From Yamagishiella unicocca (taxonomy: Eukaryota > Chlorophyta > Chlorophyceae > Chlamydomonadales > Volvocaceae): DNA of 64,000 nucleotides. This document shows positions 36,301-45,843 of the stretch, in pieces. The notes under the pieces are model-generated. The model was not told the origin of the DNA, did not search any database, and saw only the letters and a list, made by a program, of their open reading frames with translations. A program made the translations under genes and the position numbers. The stretch is taken from NCBI GenBank assembly GCA_003116995.1, contig BDSL01000066.1, positions 248,001-312,000 on the forward strand, in the 5' to 3' direction. Each line of letters starts with the position of its first letter. Within the stretch, counting starts at the first letter, position 1.

Positions 36301-39300
36301 TTGCCAAGGTCTTTCTTGCACCGCGGCCTGCCGCAGACCTCACACGCTGACGACCATCCCGTGCAATCACCCGGACGTGAGGAGTCGCCCACCCAAGCCC
36401 GGAGTGGCGGACTGCACAAGAGGCCGCTGCTGTTCAAATTGTCCAGCCCGCCTGGTACCCGGATTGCGAGATGCGGGCAAGCCATGCGCGCCGCAGCTGC
36501 TGGTGCACTTACAGCCGGCGCAAGCGCAGCTGAGTCTCCAGCGGCACAAAGAACACCAGCAAGGGCTGCGCCACATAGCGCTGCGTCCGAGGCCACGCCG
36601 TCAAGTGGCCGGGCTGCGGCGGCGTCAGGTAGTGCCCATGATGATGGTGGTGCATGGACGCGCGCAGTTCGTTCCGGGAGCTCAACGTACAGTGGCGGTC
36701 CTCACACGGTCGGTCGTACAATATGTCCCCCGGGAAGCGGGTCGGGTTCTCCGCAGGCGGATGCAGGCGGTGTCGTCGTCGGCAACACTGCACCAGCCGC
36801 CGTGCCGTTCCCTGCACTGGATGAGTGGGCCGGCGGGAGTGGCGCAGCGATGGAACCAGGCGTGACGGCCACTGCTGCCCTTGACGCTGAGGCTGAGGCT
36901 GCTGAGGCATTGCTGGGGACGGAGGTCATGCAGGGCACTATGGACTCGTTTGAGGAACCCTTAGGGGCGCAGAGGGACCCGTGCATGGATGACACCCAGC
37001 CGCATGATGAGGTGCCTCGGCCCGGCACCAGCATGGAGCAACAACAACAACAGCAACCTGCATTTGTGGCAGCCACGCAGCAGCAGGACCAGGAGGAGTC
37101 CGAAGAACATGTGGGCAGTGGCACGGAGGCGCATGACCGAGTGCCGCAGAGCCTGCGCGACGACGAGCGAAACGGCCCGCCAGAGGATCTGCTCCTGATG
37201 TTCGCGTCGCAGGGTGTCCAAACCTCCCAGACCTTGATGGAGAGCTGGATGGCAAGCGTGCACCAACCAAACGGGACCGGCAAGAAGACCATTGCAGTGC
37301 AGACGTCGCAGCAGCAGGCGGTGCAGGCGCCGCAGCAGCAGGCGGTGCAGGCGCCGCAGCAGCAGGCGGTGCAGGCGCCGCAGCAGCAGGCGGTGCAGGC
37401 GCCGCAGCAGCAGGCGGTGCAGGCGCCGCAGGATCAGCTCGCCGGGCTTGGCGGTGCGGCTGCTCCAACAGAGCACCTGGCGGGATGCCGTTCCGATAGC
37501 GCGGTCCAGCCCCACGGCGGCGAACACCGATTGGAGCATCCGCAGGCCCCGCTGCGCCAGCTCCCTGTTATGGGAGGGGAATGTGCGGCAGGTCCGCCGG
37601 CGAGCGGATCAGCAAGCGAAATCCCTTCTAACGGCGACGAATCGGAGATGGAAGAGGTCGTAGGTGCCAACGATGGCCCGGGCAACACCAGCCTCTTAAA
37701 GCCGCCAGAGCGCATCGAGGTCACTGTGGCCGTTCTCGAGGGGCCTGCGCCTCGCGGTGGACGGGGCCAAAAGGGCGCCGCCGTCAGGGTCCCGGTCTAC
37801 GTCAAGGGCCCTGTGTGCGGCGAGTTTGACGTTGCGCGCTATGTGGCTGGCGGCGAGTGCATCTACAAAGGCAGCCGCTGGGTGTCCCGGTCGTCCTTCG
37901 TGAAGGTAGGGAGGCCGGCGAGCGGGTGCGGGTGGGAACTTGGGTGTGATGGAGGGACCCGCTGCATAATGGTGATTGAGGGAAGGGGAGAAGGGGAGGG
38001 GAGGCAGCATTGACCTAGTGCCTAGGTTATGTAGGTCAGGCTCAGTGTCCCAGGGCAACTAGCTTGCAGCTAGCGTTGTCGCCCGCAGGATCAAGCAGTT
38101 TACAAAAACATGCACGATGCTGAGGAGAAACGCGCGGGTGGACCGTGGCGCGCAAGAAGTCGCTAGTTTTTGCGGATCTGGCGCGCAACCCCTTGTTCCC
38201 GATGCCGCTGTGTGTCACGCAGGAAAGCCGCAACACCAAGGCGAAGTGGTACTTCTCCATCCGCGTCCTGCCTGACCTGGAGATGTTGGGCGATTGGCTC
38301 CAGCGGCACCGTCTCCCCGTGCCCAAAGGCGCGGTCACGCGGAGCAGCAAGCGGGCGGCTGAGGGCAGCGGCGCGCAATCGCAATCGCACGGCCAGGAGG
38401 CGGCCGGCGGTCCAGAGGTGGCGGGCGGCGACGGTGGGGCTGCGGCCGTGGCGATTGGGCCTGAGCGCGTGCTCGCAACACCAGCGGCTGCGGCGCCGCC
38501 TCGGCCGGGTGGCGACGACGAGCAGGCTTCCCTGCCGGGGCAGTTGCGCATCGAACAGTCGCAGCCGCTGGTGTCGTTGCCGCTGGATGAAGAGGAAGTT
38601 GACGAGCAGGCTTCCCCGGCGCGGCAGTTGCGCGTCGAACAGTCGCAGCCGCATGAGGACCTCCGCCTGCTCCTAGAGATGACGCCGCCTGATGAGTGCA
38701 CGTCCCCGGGCGATGCATGTACACTCGGGCAGGCGGACCTGGACGTCGTACAGCCGACGCCTGGGACACCGAGTCGCCAGGGCGCCACCAGCTCTCCCCG
38801 AGTTGCCGCCGTGGCGGCTGGTGGCCTAAAACGCGAGGCCAACAACCTAGTTGCGCTATTTGGTCCAACTGCAACTTCTGCACTTGCTCTGGCGGAGGGG
38901 GCGGCTTCGACGGCGCTGCTTGACCCGACTGCAGCTTCTGCACTTGCCCTGGCGCCGACTTTGGCTGTGGCTGTGGCGGCACAGCCGGGGATGACCAGCG
39001 GAGCCGGCCCGAGCCACAGCCCGAATGTACACTCGCCTTGCCAACACCTCGCATGCCCAGGGATCCCTTTGGAGGACGCTGAGGGTTGGTTGGGGCGCAG
39101 CTGCGCGCCGATTGTGACACGGAAGCCTACGCGCGACATTGTCGACGTGCAGAAAGTCGGTGTCGGCATCGCCTCGTGGCCCGACGTCGCGATGGCAGTC
39201 CTCCGCCAGTTGCACAACGGTGTGTCGATAACTGTCCCTGCTGGCTCACCTGATGCTCTTGAAGCCGAGGATGGTCCTTCGTCTCCCGGCCAGGAGCTAT

Positions 39301-40061
39301 GCTATGCTCCCGGCCAGGAACTACCCAGCCAGGAACTGTGCAGCCAGGAGCTATCCAGCCAGGAGTCGCCCGGCCAGAAGCTGCCGGCCGAGCTGGATTA
39401 CTGGCTACCGACACGTGTGCCAACCGACGTTGACCGAGCCGAACACCTGGCAATGGCGCGGGATGTATTGGGTGAGCCTCCACCCATCGATCAGGCGCCG
39501 GTGCAGGCGGCGATCGCCATGGCTACCTTGGAGCAAGCCATAGGGCGCGTAGTCGGGCACGCCGTCGTTGTCGCAGCCGGCGCGGAGGTGCAGGGCGCCG
39601 TTGGCGCCGCTGCTGCGCCGGCTGAGGACGCACTTGTTGTGTCAAGTGGCCTCGCCGTCCCAGGCTTGCACGAACGTGATCTGCAGCTGTCGCGCGTTGG
39701 TGCCGCTGCTGCTGCACTGGAACCAGCTGGGGGCGGCGTTCCGAACGGCGCTGATGAAGGTGCACTGAGGCTAGCTGGAGACGACGTCCCGGGCGCCGCT
39801 GATGACGCTGCACATGTAGCAGCTGAAGACGACGTCCCGGGCGCCGCTGATGACACTGCAGTTGTAGCAGCTGAGGGCGACGTCCCAGGCGAGGTTGTTG
39901 AGCCAACCGGCTTGGAGGTGCGCGACGAGCAACGGCAACTTCCGCTTGACCTGGATCTGTTGCAGCTGGAGTCCCTGATGAATTTGCCTACCGAGTTTTC
40001 ACAAGACTTCGACTTCGTGTTGCAAAGCCCGCCGCCGGGCATAATCACGCAGCCGTACTGA
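33383..40061 (+). CDS. VARL-type SAND-domain nuclear regulator, RegA-like (seven exons)
   Basis: Exons 33383-33421, 33490-33756, 33981-34112, 34181-34737, 34902-35460, 35734-37905 and 38223-40061 all splice in phase and give about 1,854 residues. The signature is a SAND domain at roughly residues 1195-1285, split by the last intron: AAVRVPVYVKG, CGEFDVARYVAGGECI, SRWVSRSSFVK, then across the junction SRNTKAKWYFSIRV and MLGDWLQRHRLP. This matches the VARL version of SAND found in Volvox RegA and RLS proteins, with AKWYFSI in the place of the KDWK-type DNA-contact motif. A basic PPPPKKRRRL at about residue 515 is a likely nuclear signal. Elsewhere the protein is low complexity: a QQQAVQAP repeat, an EQQQQQQP run, DVPGAADD repeats and SQEL repeats. 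Family members are transcriptional regulators; RegA represses reproductive growth in somatic cells. Which paralogue this is cannot be decided here. The 5' exons (before 34902) are less certain than the SAND region. Confidence 0.7.
37309..37428 (+). repeat. Coding minisatellite, five 24-bp units
   Basis: CAGCAGCAGGCGGTGCAGGC plus GCCG repeats five times, in frame, encoding five QQQAVQAP octapeptides N-terminal to the SAND domain. Near-perfect unit identity marks it as young and probably length-polymorphic without breaking the frame. Confidence 0.95.
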
Positions 40062-40705
40062 GGGGCCGGCAAGGTACGCGTGAGTGCCAGGCGCATGGGC
40101 CTAAAGAGATCACGTGCCCCTGCTCGGTGTGGCCTGTGTGCAGCCACTGGGCAGATTACGCTGTATGTTCTTTGACGACCGACATACGTGTACATACCGA
40201 AATAATACCTGATGTAGTGTAGGCCGCCATTCACTGGACTGTCTGGCCAGAGGCCTGAAGTGGTAAAATGTTGTTCCTTGGCATCTTTAATGATCGGGTG
40301 CGATCCGATGTGGTGCACTCGTGGGGGGGGATACGGTATACAGTTTGCTGTCCTCGTAGATTTGACGTTCGGATCCAATGTGCCAACGGATTTTGGTTGT
40401 TGGCGCAGAGGTCTCGGTGGTTGCAACTCCAGGGCGTCCTGGCGTGGCCAAGCTGGGGTCGAAGCACTGTGAATGCAACTCCGACGTGGAAGTATTGGAA
40501 GGCGGATGGCCTTTGACAGTGGTAACCGTGGGGGTGGTCGAAAAGCAGCACGGCTTGGATAGGGTTGAGGCAACACCTGACCTTATTGAGGTACTACCCG
40601 TGTGTGTACGCATCTTGCAACTGTATGGACAGAGCGCTCGCAAGTGCCGATTAATACACGCAATGCGTGTCGAAGGTCTTTGACGCCTGCTGGGCGGTTC
40701 ATGTG

Positions 40706-40780
40706 TTTGGTAGTAGTAACTGTTGAAGTGGGCCCCAGACCACAAGGTAGAGCCATCGGGCGCATCGCCTGACACTGTTT
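40706..40780 (-). repeat. Dispersed hairpin repeat, copy 3
   Basis: GGTAGTAGTAACTGTTGAAG leads into GGGCCCCAGACCACAAGGTA and GAGCCATCGGGCGCATCGCC. The minus-strand reading is APDGSTLWSGAHFN. It is one of the best-preserved copies and shares flanking GTAGTAGTAAC with the copy at 44381-44456. Confidence 0.75.
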
Positions 40781-40869
40781 GGTGTACAACTAAATTGCAG
40801 CTGCAGTGGATACGGGGATCAGCTGGGCGAGCCGCCCGTGCAGTTACGGTTCACCTTGATGTACTGTTT

Positions 40870-40940
40870 ACAAGGTGGCAGTCATTGTTACAGTGGGCTC
40901 CAGACCAACAGGTGAGCCATCGGGCAAGTACTGTACAAAG
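40870..40940 (-). repeat. Dispersed hairpin repeat, copy 4
   Basis: TTACAGTGGGCTCCAGACCA followed by ACAGGTGAGCCATCGGGC matches the family core. It lies only ~110 bp after copy 3 in the same orientation. Confidence 0.75.
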
Positions 40941-41481
40941 GTGCAGCAGTGTCTGTATAAGTTTTGGATGTGCGAGTTGAACGTTTGGTAGTAGTAACTG
41001 TACAGTGGTGTCAGCTTTTATGCTACGACGACACCGCGAAGGAGCGATTGTGAAGCGGCTATCGTGGCCCAGCAGAGAGCATGACCGCAAGAAGTTCGAC
41101 ATTGTCTGCCGCTTCGTGCATAATGGGGTTTGCATTTTCAGTCGGCTGCGTGCCATTTGTCTTGTGGAGTGAATGACCGCTGTCCTTGACAGCTGAAATT
41201 GATATTACTTCACGTGTGCAATCTGTTTGCAATAACGGCCCTCCCTTTCATTTCATGTTGGCGAAAGCTGCAACCCATTGCTCTGTACTGCATTAGCTGA
41301 TACGGTGTTGTCAGGCATGTGAAGTGGGTGGCACCCGGTAGCGCGCACCGTGGCCTGGCGGAGAGCTCCTACGCCGCCACCACGCATCGTTGGGGACGAT
41401 CAACGTTTACGTGCTTTCGAATGACTAGCTTTAAGTAACTTGGGGCACCCAATGCAAGGAAGTGCGCGTTCTCGCCGACAC

Positions 41482-41513
41482 CGCAAGAGGTGCAGTAGCC
41501 TGCACCTCTTGCG
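41482..41513. other. Perfect 14-bp hairpin with TAGC loop
   Basis: CGCAAGAGGTGCAG, loop TAGC, then CTGCACCTCTTGCG: both arms pair without a mismatch. It stands in non-coding sequence between the SAND gene and the SERF gene. It could be a structured RNA, a 3'-end processing signal or a remnant of inverted-repeat termini; the sequence does not say which. Confidence 0.85.
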
Positions 41514-42352
41514 TAACCCTGTGGGTCTGCCATGGAATCCAGAGGTAGTGGGCATAATAGACCATTAAATGTGGTGAAGACTACGTTTTTGGAGCTCTAA
41601 TTGACAGTGGGTGATCTGCCAAGATTGACTGCCTGTCCCTTCTTACCAATACGTTTCGTACGCAGCGCCGTTGATTAGCTGCGGGCTCCTCAGGTACAAC
41701 GGGAGCTCCTATTTCGGTAACCCGATAGGCAATAACTTACCGACGATTTTGCTATTTGGCTTGCCATGTCAGGTTCTGCCTTGCTGTACTCCGGAGAACT
41801 TCAGAATTCCAGTGTGTAACCGATGCCACCAGTCCATCAGCGGTCTATCCCAGTCTATCTAACTGCAATCCTGAGAAAGCGTATGTGGGGGCTTCTTTCT
41901 CCATCCACTAGTGAACCCAAAGACACCTCCGCAACACTTCTGGAGAGCTGGTATTCATCGATTCCCCACAACCCAAGATTAACCCATGATACACCTCCGG
42001 TATTATTCAATTCCCCACACCCCAAGATTAACCGTCATCTGGCCCCCTCCCGACTCGGCAATATTTGCTGCCTAAAGACTACTGATGCCCGTAGCCAGCG
42101 AGACGCAGACCGCTCAGTCAAAGGAAAATTGTTACATTTGACGGCTCCAATATTGGACACCTATTTTCACAGCCAGCCTCATGAGACTTACACCAGTGAA
42201 CGGTCAAGTTAAATCGCATATGAAAGAGTCATTTGCAAAAAGCGTCGTCAGGGCCAAGTGAAGATGCACTGAAACACCTCCGGTCTTGAGCAAAATGAAC
42301 GCGTAAATCACAGCCACAATCCCTTAAGACACTGAACTAGATAGCATGATTC

Positions 42353-42523
42353 CTATCCATCAGGAGTGGCAGCCTTCTTGGCCAGCTTCTCCGCAAGTGC
42401 CTTAGCGTCACGCTCACGGCGTTGCTCAGGTGTCAATCCGTCCTTGTTCTTGCTGCCAGCATGAGCCTCTTGCCGCTTCGCAGCGCGGGCACGGTCGATG
42501 TCACGCCGGTTGCCGCGGGACAT
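42353..42523 (-). CDS. Small SERF/4F5-family protein
   Basis: The frame starts MSRGNRRDIDRARAAKRQEA and continues through SKNKDGLTPEQRRERDAKAL to KKAATPDG and a TAG, 56 residues in all. The MSRGNxRD start, the many Arg, Lys, Glu and Asp residues and the overall size are typical of the SERF (small EDRK-rich factor, 4F5) family, which in animals and plants are disordered, RNA- and protein-binding factors that influence protein aggregation. The ATG at 42523 sits three bases inside a likely exon (TGTCTGCAG|GAAATG), so the 5' UTR is probably spliced. A TGTAA on the minus strand lies at 42136-42132, about 217 nt after the stop. Cytosolic or nuclear function is inferred from the family only. Confidence 0.85.
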   Translation of the reverse strand: MSRGNRRDIDRARAAKRQEAHAGSKNKDGLTPEQRRERDAKALAEKLAKKAATPDG

Positions 42524-43745
42524 TTCCTGCAGACAAGGACGAATTCACGTTGTAGCCAGGATCAGAAGCTCGTGTCGTGGGGTAAAGTTTCTGCTATGAC
42601 GCGTAAATTAATTGGAAAGAGCCTTGTCCCTAAAGGGTGTCAGGAACTATTCATAGGAACAGCGCACGCAAGCAGTGGCATATCCATACGTTGTTCAAGC
42701 CGTTGTAAGGGAAAACGCTGGTCGCTGGCGCAGCGGAGGTTCTTCGGTATTGAACAGAAGGATGCCGAAGATCGACTCACTCAATGGAAGCTCCTTGAAG
42801 GATGCGGTTGTTTTGTTGCAAGGGCAGGCCCGCTGTATAGTGCTTGGTAACTGTGTATGACTAGACGTTGGCCAGGGGAAATGTTTGAGTTTGTGCCATG
42901 CGAGGGAGCATAAAAAATAAGCTGTGCGGTCGTACGACCGTAGCGCAGGCATTGCAGCTGTGCAGCAGGTTGGATTTGTTGAAAACCTCCTCCCCATCAT
43001 TCTTGCGGCTTTTCAACTTGTATTTGGGCTTGTCCTATATTGTCCTGCCTCACCTGCCGCTTGCGTAAGTAGCTGTAGGCGCGGGTATCGGTCGATGCTT
43101 GGTTTAATAGTTTGCACCGTTATCAACTACAAAGCTTATTCAACAAAAGAAGCTTGCGCCTGTGACGCTTGTCGGACAACGCGCTGCGGATGGCGTCTTC
43201 CTAGCCCGTAAAACGTAACCAGCTTGTTGCACGACTGCGCAATGTATCTGACCTACCTAGGCCGGGCTGCTGCGCAGTCACGTAAGGGAATGCCAACTGG
43301 TGGTTCCCCGTTTACTAGTTGGCGTGTTCGATGCTGCCCTGATACCGGTAGCTTAAACCCGTCTCGCGTTGCAGAGGGAAGAAAGAAATTGGACGTACCT
43401 TCATTCCATTCCTAGAAGCTTCCTGAAGTCTGCTTCCAAAAAGCTGTCTGGGGGATCCCATAGAAGGCTAAATATCACAATTTTATGAACCCACCTTCGG
43501 TCGTCATGATGGAAATCCGGGTCCTAGATCTTGAATCCCTCAAACATGCTGTTGGCGCTGGCGCTAGGTCCTTCATCAACCCTCTGGTAAAACACTTTCC
43601 ACCCAGCTTTCCTTCCTCTCCCCTGGCTCACCTGGCTCTATACGAGTTTCCTCAATATCCCCTTTATGTGTCCCTCTTATCTACCAAGCCACTGCCTCGG
43701 TGGCAGCAGGCACCGGAGCCAGCCCATGGCCAGCCTACAGTCTAT

Positions 43746-43800
43746 GAATAGTAACTGTTGGGCCCCAGACCGTAAGGTGGGGCCATCGGACGCATCGATG
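43746..43800 (-). repeat. Dispersed hairpin repeat, copy 5
   Basis: ATAGTAACTGTTGGGCCCCA, then GACCGTAAGGTGGGGCCATC, the same core and flank as copies 3 and 6. The stem has become GGGCC/GGGCC-like through paired changes on the two arms. Confidence 0.7.
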
Positions 43801-44380
43801 GCGGCGGTTGTGCGCGCCCGGTGATAGGTTCACACTGAATGAAGCGCCTCCTGTCAAGCACTAGCATTTAGTCGCCCCACAAGCTTGCGTGCGCGACGAC
43901 TAGGGATTCCCCAACTGACTCGTGTCCGACCGACCCCTGGACCATTACTGACCGGAGACTGACGGACATGGTATGCTGTGGGAATTGATATAAGTTATGT
44001 CCAGGATGGCTTCCGGCAGAAGACCTGACCGCTTTAACCATGGCACGCTCGTCACGGGCTATGGCCTCCGTTTTCCGTTTCCTTGGGGACTGCCGGCCCG
44101 GTCACAAAGCAAGGGGGGGCCCCGCGACTCCTTCCATGAACATAACTCGTTAGTTTCAACAAAGGGTGATAGTCTTTTTACCGTAAGCAGTTTACCCCTA
44201 CCATTGTCGGCCTGTTCAGTTGAGCTCCTGGGTAGAGACACGCACAGGGAGGGCGATGATGTGGCGTCCAGCAGGGGTTTTATAACTCCGAAGGTATTGT
44301 TCCAGCTTTAGGGGATTAGGGCCGGTGTCTCAGTTGTGTTGTGTCGGTACTGGTAGCACAAACGGTTCGATGCCCCCTAG

Positions 44381-44456
44381 CTGGTAGTTGTTGTTGTACT
44401 TGTCACAGGCTCCAGACCTTAAAAGGTAGAGCCATCGGGCGCATCGCCTGACACTG
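44381..44456 (-). repeat. Dispersed hairpin repeat, copy 6
   Basis: CACAGGCTCCAGACCTTAAA, then AGGTAGAGCCATCGGGCGCA. It is flanked by CTGGTAGTTGTTGTTGTAC on one side and CTGGTAGTAGTAGTACCTGT on the other, so the unit seems to be bounded by direct copies of a GGTAGTAGTA-type motif, each followed by a CTGTCACAG-like sequence. Confidence 0.75.
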
Positions 44457-45843
44457 AAAGAGACACGGAAAGCTGGTAGTAGTAGTACCTGTCACAGCAC
44501 CTGGTATCTGTCATATCATATTTTGAGCTCATTTCGGCCTTGCAACCTGCAGATTGCCCGAGTGGCTCGAAGAATGATTATTTGAGGGACACCGGAAATC
44601 CTCCCACATGTCGGAGGTCTTCCCAGCTCTGCCTAGTGGCGCTCCACTGGTGTCCATTGCTTTCCCAATGGTGGTAATGTGGGGGTGTGGCAGTTTGTGC
44701 AGCACAAAGTGTTGCTCGACAGTAAGCTATAAATACCTGCAACCCTGAACTCATTACACTACTCGTCACTTGCTCTTTTTGTCCAGCCTGTCCATCACCC
44801 GGACTGGATTGAGCGGCCACCGCACTCGAGAGCAAGGAAAGGTGACGGATGCACATACGGTAACTCTACAGCATTTACGCACACGATTATTACTTCCACA
44901 ACCTTGTGGGAGTCAGTATGTACTATCAGACGGCCAACCTGACATAGCGCACCAGCCTGACATACGAGTACTGCATATGACGCTCTCTTAAGCCCGAACA
45001 TGCACCATTTGCGGCCGAGCACGATCGGTTGCAGACCACACAGAAAGGCCCACGCAGTTGCCTAAAGCATGGCGCACTCCTCGTGACAAGGCTATAGCTA
45101 GCGTTCTTGAATATTCCCTCATTTAAGCTGCCTGCCAGTGTCACGAGCGGGTGATGGCACCGCCCGGTGACGCAATGCCGTACTACAATGGACCGCACAG
45201 CCGCATACTCCGTGGTCGGTCCTGCCCAGCCCTAGCCTCCCATTGGCCCCCCCCCGAAGCAACCGCGAGCTCGAAGCTACACAATCCGACAGCCAGCGGA
45301 AGCGCATTCACAAGCGTCGGCAAGCCCATGTTGGCCGCTGCGAGCCCTTCCCTCCCAGGAGCCTCTTGCGTGCCCTTCTGTGTCCACAGAGCATGGGCAA
45401 CTTGGTTTGACGGGTTGTGGAGACATGCAATGGTGAAAGTAAGAAGACCGGAGCCTGAAGATGCACTGCGCCGCCAATCCAATAAACCAATGTGCGTAGA
45501 TGAGGTGCAAGAAATGAAGCTTGCTATGCGGTCCGGCACGCGGTGTCTCAGAACGTACTGAGGCGCACACAACAATGCCGGACTTGTGCGGGATCGCGAT
45601 AACGTTATGGCTGCGCTCTCAAGCGCCTGCTGCAGACGACGTCTCCAACGCGCACCACAACGACATTGCCAGTAACCGGTAACTGGCGTGGATGGAAGGG
45701 CACACAACCGCCACAACCGCCGCCGCGCACGTCCGTGGCTTGCTCTTTCGGGTTCCATGCAGTGCAGTACTCAATGAGGTCCCACGAATACCGCAACCTT
45801 CCAACCGTAACCTGCCTATGCCTACTTGTCCAGCAAGCCCCTG

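Larger units (their letters stand above)
40062..42352. other. Intergenic stretch rich in short repeats
   Basis: Beyond the SAND gene's 3' UTR there are two dispersed-repeat copies (40706-40780, 40870-40940), a further GTTTGGTAGTAGTAACTG at about 40984 echoing the one at 40705, a perfect 14-bp hairpin (41482-41513) and a local duplication containing CCCAAGATTAACC near 41960-42033. No coding sequence is recognised. Confidence 0.5.
42524..45843. other. Stretch with repeats and no recognised gene
   Basis: The left part should hold the SERF gene's 5' UTR and promoter, the right part the 3' UTR of the channel gene. Two dispersed-repeat copies lie at 43746-43800 and 44381-44456. Frames at 43485-43751 (+) and 45183-45758 (-) are open but not family-like. 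Confidence 0.45.

Noticed and set aside
38089..38222. Extending the last RegA-like exon leftward to the acceptor at 38088
   Set aside because: From 38089 the frame continuing from residue FVK meets a stop at once, and 38223 (after GTCACGCAG) restores both phase and the SAND alignment.
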